NCBI GenBank assembly: GCA_963608705.1
Contig: CAVDHB010000062.1
Location: 11,780 to 75,779 of the forward strand
Direction of reading: 5' to 3'
DNA length: 64,000 bases
From: CAVDHB01 sp963608705
GTDB lineage: Bacteria; Bacteroidota; Bacteroidia; Bacteroidales; Bacteroidaceae
Shown here: positions 43,092 through 52,300 of the stretch, one piece after another
How the letters are laid out: every line of letters starts with the position of its first letter
How positions within the stretch are numbered: position 1 is the first letter of the stretch
Notes under the pieces: generated by a model
Seen by the model: only the letters and a program-made list of their open reading frames with translations
What the model was told of the DNA's origin: nothing
Database searches by the model: none
Translations under genes and position numbers: made by a program

Positions 43092-43210
43092 AATCCCGAT
43101 GCCAAGTATGTTTTCCTGAACCGTCCCCGTAGGTTTGGACTTCTACCTTGAGAAGTTACTTCTCCGGGAGAAAGGAACTGTTCCAAGGCTTGGCCATCGA
43201 GAAGTTAGAT
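43092..43210 (+). pseudogene. Remnant of the AAA-ATPase/nuclease-like gene
   Basis: About 119 bases match the 35480-37048 gene from GATGCCAAGTAT (DAKY.FL.RPRRF) to GGCCATCGAGAAGTTAGA (GLAIEKL). A 13-base deletion removes the Walker A Lys-Ser codons and shifts the frame. The match ends within the last two codons of the minus-strand urea transporter gene, so its stop codon lies in remnant DNA. It is a decayed paralogue fragment with no coding capacity. Confidence 0.88.
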
Positions 43211-44053
43211 AATCTTTTTCAGGTACGTGACTATCCATGTCGCCAACACGAAAGGGGCGGTAAGGGTAGTCACGCCTGCTTTCATGCCGGCATACTGCAT
43301 GGCTGAGGAAAGCAACACGGCTACCGCTGCCCAGGCAAACCCTTGTACAGTCTTGTCGCCTACAGCGATGGCGCAAAGCACACCGTTGTAGCCCATCAGT
43401 CCTGCGTTCACGGCAGACAAGTCCGATTCTATAAGCAGCATGAACGGCACCGGGAGCAATGCGCCGCCAATGGTATATACGGCGTTCATGCGGGAGTTGA
43501 TTAATATGCCTGTTAAGAACAGTATGCCTGTGAGGAGGTTGTTGCCTTGCAACATCACCTGGCTAATCCCGAAACAGAAAGCCTTGAGTATATTGAGAGG
43601 TTCGGCTGAGGTGGCTGCTGATGCTGACGGAAGCAGCACCGAGGGAGCCAGCCAATGACACATTATCAGCATCGCCCATACCGTTATGATGAATGGCGCG
43701 GTCAGTCCGGACAGACAGTTTTGCATACGGAACAGTCGAGTGATGACGGTGGAAACCACCGATGCCACGAGCATAATCAAGACCGAAGCAGGCGTAAGCG
43801 TCAGGAACGCTCCTGCGGCGATGCCTGTCAGGGTGGCGTTGAAACCATACAGCCCCTCCTTGATGTCGTCTTTGTCATACCCGAAGACCCATGCTGCGAG
43901 TGTGCCCGTCACGTTTCCTGCCACGGCCAGTGCGGCCATTTGCCATGAACCTGCCAAGATGCCGAGCAACATGAGTGCTCCAGACCATGCGTTGCACTGG
44001 AACATCACCTGCCCGACGCCTCTTCCCACTATTTGCAATAGTTGTTTCATCAT
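43205..44053 (-). CDS. Urea transporter (UT family)
   Basis: 282 residues with about ten hydrophobic helices and the internal twofold repeat typical of UT channels: GRGVGQVMFQCNAWSGALML and FGISQVMLQGNNLLTGILF are the two matching halves, as are GLYGFNATLTGIAAGAFL and GLMGYNGVLCAIAVG. Selectivity for urea follows from the family. No urease genes are in the window. The start could be the second ATG at 44050. The 3' end abuts the AAA-ATPase remnant, which may have replaced the original terminus. Confidence 0.88.
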   Translation of the reverse strand: MMKQLLQIVGRGVGQVMFQCNAWSGALMLLGILAGSWQMAALAVAGNVTGTLAAWVFGYDKDDIKEGLYGFNATLTGIAAGAFLTLTPASVLIMLVASVVSTVITRLFRMQNCLSGLTAPFIITVWAMLIMCHWLAPSVLLPSASAATSAEPLNILKAFCFGISQVMLQGNNLLTGILFLTGILINSRMNAVYTIGGALLPVPFMLLIESDLSAVNAGLMGYNGVLCAIAVGDKTVQGFAWAAVAVLLSSAMQYAGMKAGVTTLTAPFVLATWIVTYLKKII

Positions 44054-44075
44054 AGAAGTGTTGTTTTGTTTCCTG

Positions 44076-44083
44076 CAAATTTA
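44076..44083 (-). promoter_or_regulatory. -7 box of the urea transporter
   Basis: TAAATTTG on the minus strand, 23 bases before the start; TTG at 44102-44104 lies 18 bases further upstream. Confidence 0.55.
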
Positions 44084-44281
44084 AGAAAAAATCATGAGAA
44101 GCAAGTTTTTCTAAGGAAAAATTATTGTCCTTGAGGTGGAAACTCTTAATATATGCTATTATATAAAACCGACTTTCTGGGGGTGGACGTTAGTTGGCAT
44201 TTCTTGAAACGCAAACTTACGCTTCTCTGTTTTGATGGGAAAGAAAGTGTGGGAGAAAAGAGAGTAAAGGAATAAAAAGAG

Positions 44282-44354
44282 AGCGGAAAACGGGATTCGA
44301 ACCCGCGACCCCGACTTTGGGAAAGTCGTGCTCTACCAACTGAGCTATTTCCGC
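44282..44354 (-). tRNA. tRNA-Gly (CCC)
   Basis: Full cloverleaf on the minus strand. Acceptor GCGGAAA/TTTCCGC, D arm GCTCAGTTGGTAGAGC, anticodon stem CGACT/AGTCG with loop TTCCCAA (anticodon CCC), T arm CGGGTTCGAATCCCG, discriminator U. The CCA end is not encoded. Confidence 0.97.
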
Positions 44355-44372
44355 ATTTCAGTGTTGCGGCTG

Positions 44373-44404
44373 CAAAGATACGGCGATTTGACAGAAACTC
44401 CAAA
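44373..44404 (-). promoter_or_regulatory. Promoter of tRNA-Gly
   Basis: On the minus strand TTTG (44401-44404), 20 bases, TATCTTTG (44373-44380), 18 bases before the tRNA. Confidence 0.75.
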
Positions 44405-44479
44405 TAAAAAGTACACTTTTTCTTTACTTGTTTAATGGGCGTTCAGTTGAATCGAACAAGCGTTGCACCTCTCAACAAA

Positions 44480-44666
44480 AGTAGAGATGCGATTCATCGC
44501 GTCTCCGTCTATGATTCATCTCCATCTCCAAACTGACAAAGAGACTTTTAATTAATATATTGTAAATCAACTGTTTGTGATGTTATTCATGCCTCTTTTA
44601 TATATAAGTGATTGTTCATTTGTATAGAAGTGGGAAATGAAGACGCGATGAATCGCGTCTCTACTT
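44480..44666. mobile_element. Short element bounded by palindromic inverted repeats, copy 1
   Basis: Begins AGTAGAGATGCGATTCATCG and ends as its inverse, ATCGCGTCTCTACT. Each 27-base end is itself a near-perfect palindrome (GAGAYGCGAT/ATCGCGTCTC). The interior is non-coding. The same ends bound 60549-60674 with a different interior, so this is a MITE- or REP-pair-like family. Confidence 0.65.
44546..44605 (+). repeat. Dispersed intergenic repeat, copy 2
   Basis: Shares TTTTAATTAA, ATTGTAAATCAA and CTCTTTTATA in order with 20911-20974 (minus). It forms part of the interior of the 44480-44666 element. Confidence 0.6.
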
Positions 44667-44725
44667 TGGGCAGACAAATTTATTTCCACGGGTATGGTGT
44701 GAAATCACACTACCCGTATCTTGCC

Positions 44726-44815
44726 GATTACAACAGCCGTGTAAACCGGTTACAACGCTCGTGTAAACGAATTACAACTACCGTGTAAACAAGTTACAGG
44801 GTAGTTGTAAATTTC
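44726..44815. repeat. 22-bp tandem repeat array
   Basis: TTACAAC recurs at 44728, 44750 and 44772 with a degenerate fourth copy at 44794, and GTGTAAAC at 44739, 44761 and 44783: a strict 22-bp period. It ends 28 bases before the stop side of the metalloprotease gene. Confidence 0.8.
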
Positions 44816-44843
44816 TTGTAATTGCAGTGGTTGTTTCTCAATG

Positions 44844-46004
44844 CTACTGTTCCGGGAATTTCACATTGAATAAACAAGCGTCTGTCTGTCCATTGAAATA
44901 GGCCATCTGCACCATGGTCTCATCGATGAACTTGTAGTATTTCTTGTCGCCTTGTACAACTTCAAACAGTACGGTGCCGTATTTGATTCCGCTGTAGTTT
45001 AATCCCGAATTGTCAGGATAGAAAAGGTCTTTCACAGGGAAGGAGACACTTTCACTGTTGTCTAACGTCCCGGTATGATATACCTTGTTTTCAATGGTAT
45101 TGGAATATACCACGGACTTGTACACGTTCACCTTTGCGCCCGCCATATTCCCTTCACTGCTTTTAACCTCTAATTTCAATGTCTTGGGCAATGTGAGCTT
45201 GTCGAGAGGGATGAAACCCGGGTCGCTTGGCTTTAAGCCTTTGTTCCGGTTGATGAGGCGTTGGCTGTACTCCGACCATACGGTAGTGCCCCAACAATCG
45301 TTCATCATGCAGGTGACAGGCTCGTAGCTTTCCCCGTTCACATTGTTCGTGGTGACTCGCATCTCGTAAATGTCAGGTACGCCTCTGCCGTGTCCCAACT
45401 CGTGTGCGAAACCTATCGCCGCCCGGTATCGGGAAAGGACGGGATAAGTTGTGGCGCCGCCGTCATTGGTTCCCGAAGCTGACGTGCCGTTGTCAAACAT
45501 CCGTACCACCTCGCTTCCCCACAGGGTATAGTCCGTGCGTGCTTCCTCTCCCTCGAAGTCTCCGACACAGCCATCCACGATGGCCAAATAGGGATAGTTT
45601 CCTCTCAATGACTTGTCCGTCCCGTTGGTGTAATCCTTCCACAATTGCATGGACGAGCCATCATACACACAGCTCTCATCGAAATGAGGCTCGAACACCA
45701 TATCCGCATCGAAGTACACTGAATCTTTTTTCCCGTGATGAAGCTCCGCCACCCTTTTGAAGATGTAAGCGAGTTCCTCGTTTACTTTCTGTGGTGTCTT
45801 GTAATAGGTGTCGTAGGTCTTTCGGTCAATCATGATTTTGATGCCGAATTTCCACTGGTTCCTTGCGGTTGTGTTTTCCTTGTCGGGGGTGGAGGGCGCT
45901 TGCTCTTCGTCCTCGAAGTCCTCGATGTCTTGGTCGCTGGCACAGCTTCCGAGAGCTAATGCGCCCACAAACGGAAGCAGGTATAGATAGTTCTTTCTTT
46001 TCAT
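44844..46004 (-). CDS. Putative zinc metalloprotease lipoprotein (M6-like motif)
   Basis: 386 residues. Lipoprotein signal with the lipobox ending at Cys21 (LALGSC) followed by an acidic stretch, which favours surface exposure in Bacteroidota. At 201-214 HELGHGRGVPDIYE gives the zincin HExxH (His201, Glu202, His205) with Asp211, in the pattern HExGHxxGxPDxY seen in M6/immune-inhibitor-A-type peptidases. A C-terminal beta domain (about 260-386) follows. It is the last gene of a SusC-SusD-DUF1735 operon, so it may process a protein or glycoprotein substrate (inference). The family was not identified with certainty. Confidence 0.78.
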   Translation of the reverse strand: MKRKNYLYLLPFVGALALGSCASDQDIEDFEDEEQAPSTPDKENTTARNQWKFGIKIMIDRKTYDTYYKTPQKVNEELAYIFKRVAELHHGKKDSVYFDADMVFEPHFDESCVYDGSSMQLWKDYTNGTDKSLRGNYPYLAIVDGCVGDFEGEEARTDYTLWGSEVVRMFDNGTSASGTNDGGATTYPVLSRYRAAIGFAHELGHGRGVPDIYEMRVTTNNVNGESYEPVTCMMNDCWGTTVWSEYSQRLINRNKGLKPSDPGFIPLDKLTLPKTLKLEVKSSEGNMAGAKVNVYKSVVYSNTIENKVYHTGTLDNSESVSFPVKDLFYPDNSGLNYSGIKYGTVLFEVVQGDKKYYKFIDETMVQMAYFNGQTDACLFNVKFPEQ

Positions 46005-46016
46005 AACTCTATGTGT

Positions 46017-47420
46017 TTAATAGCTGTCCGAAATGGTTTGCCCGGAATAGGTGCGGCAGTAACGATAAGCTCCCCATGTATTCCCTTCATAGTCCAAATG
46101 CAGCTGGTTCGTCTTCGGGTCATACCAGCTCTTATTGTTCGAGGAACGGTTGGCTTGGTTAATAATCATGTCATAGATGATTTCCACTTTCTTCTTCCCC
46201 GTGTTGTCATACGGTTCATTGCTGATCCATACGCAAGGAGACGCGTTCTCAAACATCGTGCCGCTCCATCCACTGCAAACGATTAATTCGTCTTTTATAT
46301 TCTTTAGCGTGGGGTCTGTCTCGATGGCTGAGAAGAAAGAGGCAGGTAAAGAGGAAGACCTGTATTTCTTAGCGTCTTTGTAGTTGAAAAGATAGGTGTC
46401 AAGGGTAGAACCCGGTGTGGTTCCTCCCACATTGCTTTCTCCTTGTTCTATCTTCACTTTCCAATTTCCAGTGTATTTGGCCAGTTCCGTCACGGTGAGA
46501 TAACACACGGCATCCTTTTCCATGGAGACAGTCTCATTTCCCGTGCCGGTGATTTCAATGGGAAGTATGAAGCCGCCGCCACCGATGAGCTTGGGCAGCT
46601 TTTTTACGTCCACTTCCATCTCCGCACTGGCGGAATTCTCTCCTGCTTTCATGCTCAGAGTTGGTTTCGTGTAGACATCTTCAGGCAGCAGGGTGTAGTC
46701 CGTGCCGTATTGTGTGTTGTATTCGTTCACCAGCTCTTGTTTCCCGGTCACGTAGGTGAAGTTCAAGTCGAACTTCTTGTTTTCGAACGGGACAGTCACT
46801 TTCAATGGAATCTTCACGGCCTCCGGGTCGGGATTTCTGAACAAGTCTACTTTTTGAGACAGCGTGGTTCCTTTGGCTGCGAATTGAGCGACGGGTTGCA
46901 GCAGATTCACGCCCACCAGTACGTAGGACTTCTCCTCGTTCAGTTTTGCGGTTCCCTCTGGCAAATCCAGCTTTACGGGGTAAACGTACCTCACCTCCGG
47001 GTCTGTTTCCTTCTTCAAGACTTCTCGCACGACGTTCATGTCGAAATCCAGCACATTGGAGGCTAACGTTTGCGAAGGGTTCATGCTGATTGTAGTGCTC
47101 GCAAATTTCGCTGCGTTCTCTGGCAGCACTTTCAAGGTATACTCAGGTGTGTGGGTCTCCATATAAGTGTCCAGCAACTTAGCGTCATATTTCATGGAGA
47201 CATTGGCCTCTGTGTCGTAATAACCGCTTTTGTTGATATGGAGAGTGTCTTTCCATTCTTTGTCCCCGAAGTCGTAAAGGTCGTTGTATATTAGGTTTTC
47301 CGAGGACAGGTACACTTTTGAGGGGTAGAGCTTGAGGTTGCTCTCGTCAATGCCGGCGCAGGCGGAGAGAAGCGTCAAGGCCATTCCCGTGATTGCAATA
47401 TGTTGTCTCATGTTCGTCAT
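46017..47420 (-). CDS. DUF1735-containing surface lipoprotein of the SusCD operon
   Basis: 467 residues from the ATG at 47420, with GGATGG upstream and 5 bases after the susD stop; an in-frame ATG at 47432 overlaps susD. The lipobox is LTLLSAC. Two successive DUF1735-like beta-sandwich units (about 50-150 and 185-300) precede a C-terminal region (about 320-467) with conserved Trp/Tyr (NKSWYDPKTNQLHLDYEG). Such proteins are usually the third member of SusC/D operons and act as extra ligand-binding surface lipoproteins. Confidence 0.85.
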   Translation of the reverse strand: MTNMRQHIAITGMALTLLSACAGIDESNLKLYPSKVYLSSENLIYNDLYDFGDKEWKDTLHINKSGYYDTEANVSMKYDAKLLDTYMETHTPEYTLKVLPENAAKFASTTISMNPSQTLASNVLDFDMNVVREVLKKETDPEVRYVYPVKLDLPEGTAKLNEEKSYVLVGVNLLQPVAQFAAKGTTLSQKVDLFRNPDPEAVKIPLKVTVPFENKKFDLNFTYVTGKQELVNEYNTQYGTDYTLLPEDVYTKPTLSMKAGENSASAEMEVDVKKLPKLIGGGGFILPIEITGTGNETVSMEKDAVCYLTVTELAKYTGNWKVKIEQGESNVGGTTPGSTLDTYLFNYKDAKKYRSSSLPASFFSAIETDPTLKNIKDELIVCSGWSGTMFENASPCVWISNEPYDNTGKKKVEIIYDMIINQANRSSNNKSWYDPKTNQLHLDYEGNTWGAYRYCRTYSGQTISDSY

Positions 47421-47425
47421 TTTTA

Positions 47426-49306
47426 TTACCATCCGGTAGTTTGTTTCAGTTTCAGGTTCTTTGTCAGCGATGTCTGCGGTATGGGTTGCAGGTAATTCCG
47501 TTTCTTGAAGACACGTGTCTCGAAGGCGGTGCGTTTGTAGAATTCACTGCGCATATTATCCCCATTGGTGATGTTCACGTTCATGCTGTACATTTTCCCG
47601 TTGTTGGTCTGGTCGGCTATCATCCAACGGTTTGCGTCAAAGTATCGGTTTCCCTCAAAGGCGAACTCCACTTGACGCTCACGCCGGATGAGAAACCGTG
47701 CCAGCTCTTTGTCCGTGGTCACGTCGGGATATACGTCCTCTATGTTAGGCACTCCGCCACGTTTGCGTACCATGTTCCAATAGGGCAAAGCCTCAGCCGT
47801 CTTCCCCAACTCAATCATCGCCTCGGTATAGTTCAGCAGAATCTCGGCATAACGGAAATTTGGCCATGTGCGTCTTACATTATAGGTGTAAGTGGTGGTG
47901 TTGGTACTCGGATTTACGAATTTGCTTACCAGGTAGCCCGTTCTTCCGTAGTCTGTACTGGAAGGCTGGTCTGTTCCGAACTTGTTGATGTAGACAGGGC
48001 CGCTTACTGAGTTTGGCCATTCGTCTTCATTATATACTATGGAGGCGTAGAACCTGGGTTCCCTGTTTTTATACATGTTATACATCTCGCCGCTGAATCC
48101 TGCGGTATTCGGGTCGTTCATGGCCGTGGAGGTGAAGGTAGGTACTGTGTAGGTGGAGAATCCGTTTTCCGTATACCCCGTGGACTTGTCGATAATCGGG
48201 GTCTCTTTGTTCTCGTATCCTGTGATAGGGTATCTACCGTCGCTCATGGCATAGGCGTCCACTTGTAGCTGGGTAGCACCGAACATGGCGCCACCGTACA
48301 CGAAACGTCCTCCCATCGGTGCGGACTGTACATCGAACAGATAAGTGTCGCTTCCCATGTCGGTAGCGTCCAGCAGTTCCTTGTTCCAGTTTTCCGTGAA
48401 CACCTTTTTATAGGTAACGCCCTTCTTTTCTTCTGCGTCAGTGCCTGTGAGCAGCCCGTAGGGTACTTCTTCATGTTCGCACATGTCGATGATATCCTTT
48501 GCCGCATCTGCCGCCTGCTGCCATTTGCTTGCGTCATAGGTTGTGGGGAAGAGCGGCGTACCGTCCTCTTTCTTCATGTTTTGGTAATATTTGTTGCCGT
48601 TCATCAACGGACTGGCGGAGAGCAGCAACAACCGTGAACGATAGGCTAAGGCTGCCATACGGGTGGGCTTTCCGTAATAGGTATTGGACTGTTTGTCGGG
48701 CAACTGCTTGGACACGGCGAGAAGCTCGTCCGATATGTACTTCACACAGTCGTCCCAAGTGTCCCTCTCCCTGTACTCGATGGGTTTGTTCACATTGGTG
48801 ATTTCGTCTTTCTCCAGAATGATGGGGCCGTAGAGGGTGGCGAGCCAGTAGTGGCACATGGCTCTCGCATAACGAGCCTCGGCGGACCACTCTTCCAATT
48901 CGCCTTCTTTCAGCTCCTTGCACTCTCCAATGTGTTTCAGAAACACGTTGGCTTCCCGAATGCCTTGATAAAAGGGTACCCAGAAATCTATGACAGGGTT
49001 TGAGGATGATTGTGACCCGTTTTGCATATAAGCGTAGTCTCTTACGGCGCCGGCCTCACACTCGTCGCTCACGGCCACGAATGGCCATCCCGTCCGTTTC
49101 CCGCTGTTCTTTGTACATATAATATCGTATTGGGCTGGCATGAAACTCAGCACGTTGGCCAGGTATTGTTCCGTGGAGGTTCGTTTGGCGAAGACCATCT
49201 TGAGGGTCTGCATGTCGTCCGGCTGCTTGTCAAGGTAGGCGTCGCACGAGGTGAGACCCAGGCTGAACGCCAAGCCGGAAAGTAGTATGATTTGATTCAG
49301 TTTCAT
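47426..49306 (-). CDS. SusD/RagB-family nutrient-binding lipoprotein
   Basis: 626 residues. Lipoprotein with lipid-modified Cys at residue 21 (LGLTSC). The SusD fold is signalled by TPR-like helices and by YARAMCHYWLATLYGPIIL, the conserved AEARYARA-type helix, and by the C-terminal LIRRERQVEFAFEGNRYFDANRW. It forms the lid over the SusC barrel. It lies 12 bases after susC and 5 bases before the DUF1735 gene. Confidence 0.94.
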   Translation of the reverse strand: MKLNQIILLSGLAFSLGLTSCDAYLDKQPDDMQTLKMVFAKRTSTEQYLANVLSFMPAQYDIICTKNSGKRTGWPFVAVSDECEAGAVRDYAYMQNGSQSSSNPVIDFWVPFYQGIREANVFLKHIGECKELKEGELEEWSAEARYARAMCHYWLATLYGPIILEKDEITNVNKPIEYRERDTWDDCVKYISDELLAVSKQLPDKQSNTYYGKPTRMAALAYRSRLLLLSASPLMNGNKYYQNMKKEDGTPLFPTTYDASKWQQAADAAKDIIDMCEHEEVPYGLLTGTDAEEKKGVTYKKVFTENWNKELLDATDMGSDTYLFDVQSAPMGGRFVYGGAMFGATQLQVDAYAMSDGRYPITGYENKETPIIDKSTGYTENGFSTYTVPTFTSTAMNDPNTAGFSGEMYNMYKNREPRFYASIVYNEDEWPNSVSGPVYINKFGTDQPSSTDYGRTGYLVSKFVNPSTNTTTYTYNVRRTWPNFRYAEILLNYTEAMIELGKTAEALPYWNMVRKRGGVPNIEDVYPDVTTDKELARFLIRRERQVEFAFEGNRYFDANRWMIADQTNNGKMYSMNVNITNGDNMRSEFYKRTAFETRVFKKRNYLQPIPQTSLTKNLKLKQTTGW

Positions 49307-49318
49307 AAAAGCGTCTGT

Positions 49319-52300
49319 TTAAAAGTTTACGTTAATTCCGAGGTTCACGGTACGCATCAACGGATAGCCTCGTCCGTCAGTGGAGCCGATTTCCGGATCC
49401 CAGAGTTTCACGTCTGGGGCGAAGGTCAGCAGATTGGTGCCCGCAAGGAAGAACCTCACGGTCTTCATGCCCCATTTCCGGGTCAGCTTCTTGGGAAGGG
49501 TGTAGCCTAATTCCGCATTTTTCAGACGGAGGTAGCTTCCGCTGCGTTGCCACCAAGTGGAGGCCACATAGTTGCTACCGTGCCACCCGTCCGCATAGAG
49601 CAGCGGAATCTCCGCATCGAAATTCTGTTTGGCGGGGTCAAAGTACTTGTCGGCTAAGTCTGCCAGAAAACCAGTACGTGCTGACTGCGGATAGTTGAAC
49701 GGGAAGTAGGAGTCGCCAAGGAAGAAAGTGGTCTTGCCCACGCCCTGGAAGAACAGGGACAAGTCAAATCCCTTCCAGCTCATGCTTACTCCGAAGCCGT
49801 ACACAATCTGAGGTATAGAAGAGTAGCCGATAGGCACTTCGTCCGAATAGTCTATTACGCCGTCTCCGTTGATGTCCTTGTATTTGATGTCTCCCGGACG
49901 CAGGTAGTCCACTCCGAACTGTGTGGGGCTGTTGTCTATCTCCTCTTGGCTGCGGAAGAGCCCCAACGCCACAAGGCCGTATTGCTGTCCGTAGATTTGT
50001 CCGTTGCGGTTGCGGTACTTGTCCACATAGTCGGGCTGGTCGTCGTTTACCTGCTTGTTGTGGGCATAGGTGAAGGTGCCACGGGCGGAGAAGAAGAAAT
50101 CTCCGAAGGACTTGTCAAACTCCACGGACAGGTCTACTCCTTTGTTACGCATCTCTCCTACGTTAGACCATGGCATGGTGGAGATTCCCACATAGTCGGG
50201 GATGGACTTGCGTTGCACGAAGATACCCGTTCTTTTCTCTTGGAAATAGTCCACTTGGATGCGTAGTGCGTTCAGAATACGTGTCTCTATGCCGACATTC
50301 AGCTTGGTGGACATCTCCCATGACACATTTCGGTTGGCGTATTCACCCACTCTTATACCGCTCACGGAGGTGTTGCTCTCTCCCCAGCTGGTTCCTTGCG
50401 TGCCGACGATGGTGGGGAGGTAGATGAAACGTCTCCCGCCGCCAATCTGGTCGTTCCCGGCCTGTCCGAGGGAGGCTTTCAGTTTTAGCGTCTCGATGAG
50501 GGACGGGTCGATATGGTTCTTGAAAAACTTCTCGTTGGAAATCATCCATCCGATAGCTCCGGCCGGGAAGAAGCCGAACCGCTTTCCGGGAGCGAAGTTC
50601 TCGGAACCGTTATATCCGAAGTTTCCTTCGATGAAGTAGCGGTCGTCATAAGAATAGGTGACACGTCCGGCCAGTCCTTGGTTGCGGTAGGGCAGTGCGC
50701 CGATGGAGCTGCCGGAGGCTGTCTGGTATTCCCGCTGGTTATAAAGCAGCAAACCTCCCACGTTGTGCTTTCCGAAATTGTGGTTGTAGGTGACACTCGC
50801 CTCGATGTACAAGGCCCGGTCTCCACTGGCGTAGGATGTATAGCTCAGCGTGTTGCTGCCTTGCTGATATTCGGAGTACATCAGATTGCCGTCTGCGTCT
50901 CTTCCAGTGGCGTACCATGTATGAGGACTGCCGCCTCGGAGAATCTGATTCCAGGAGTTGGAGTCGAACGAGAACTTCACCTGCGCTTTCAGTCCTGGAG
51001 TGATGATTTCGGAGAAGTCCTGTTCCAGTCCTACGATAGCGTTGATCTTCGTCCACCAGTTGTCATTGTAGCCTGATTGGGTCAGTGTATTATAGGGGTT
51101 GCTGGTGGCTCCTTGCACTGCGGCATACCGTTTGTTGCCTGAGTCGTCCAAATCTGGATAATACAGAGGGAACACGTTGGGCGAGGTGTTCATCATGTCT
51201 GCGAAGATGGTGCTGGTACTCGTGTTGGGTTGGTGCTTCATCTCCAATGCTCCGTTCAGGTTCAGTTTCAGGATGGTAGTGCGGCTCAAGTTCACGTCTA
51301 CGTTCGAGATGAAGTTGAACCGTTTGTAGTTCACCTTTGAGTCCCATTCATGAGAGTCGTCTGTGATGAAAAGTCCGTTCTCGTTATAGAATGCGCCTGA
51401 TACGTAATAACGCACCACAGGGCCACCACCCGTCACATTCAGGTTCACCCGCTGTGCGGTGGTGCTGTTCTTCATCAGTTCTTGCAGGTAGTCGTTGCTG
51501 GGATAGAGATACGGGTCGGAATGGTCTTTGTACTTTTGCAGTTGTGCGTCTGTGTAGACGGGGTTTTGTCCGCGGAAGACTTTCGCCTTGTTGTACATAG
51601 TCGCCCAGGTATAGCTGTCCGCCATTTCCGGGAGCTTGGTGGGGGCGAGTATTCCCGTCTGAATCTTCACGTTGATGTTGGGCTTGCCCTCCTTTCCTCT
51701 CCGGGTGTTCACCAGAATCACGCCGTTGGCGCCTCTCACGCCGTAGACGGCAGTGGCGGTGGCGTCTTTCAGAATGGAGAATGACTCGATGTCTTCTGGG
51801 TCAATCAAGTCCAGGCTTCGCTCCACTCCGTCCACCAATACCAGCGGGTTCTTGTTCTCTCCGAAAGTGGCGATGCCTCGTACCCAGAAATCGGAGTGCG
51901 AGCCAGGTTCTCCGCTTCGTTGCACGGCCACCACGCCGGCCAATCTTCCCGCCAGGCTGTTGCTGACCATGCCGGTCGGTGTTTGCAGCTCGGAGGCGTC
52001 AATGGTCGTGATGGCTCCGATGACACTGGCTTTCCGCTGAGAGCCGTATCCTACGACCACCGCTTCGTCCAATGCGACGGAATTTTCCGCCAACGACACG
52101 TTCAGTTCTGTTTTCCCGTCAATGATGATGTCTTGCGGAGTATAGCCGATGGAGGAAACTGTGACAGTATATTTCTTGTCACCAGGCACGTTGCTGATGA
52201 GGAATTTTCCGTCCAGGTCCGTGACTGCTCCCACGGTAGTTCCCTTGACTAACACACTCGCACCGATAATGGGCTTCTGTGTCTTCTTGTCCAATACTAC

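Larger units (their letters stand above)
44405..44843. other. Repeat-filled gene-free stretch
   Basis: No coding frame is supported between tRNA-Gly and the metalloprotease gene. It contains the palindrome-bounded element (44480-44666), inside it copy 2 of a dispersed repeat (44546-44605), and the 22-bp array (44726-44815). Confidence 0.7.

Noticed and set aside
44146..44403. 85-codon minus-strand frame over the tRNA-Gly gene
   Set aside because: It reads through the tRNA sequence, so it is spurious.
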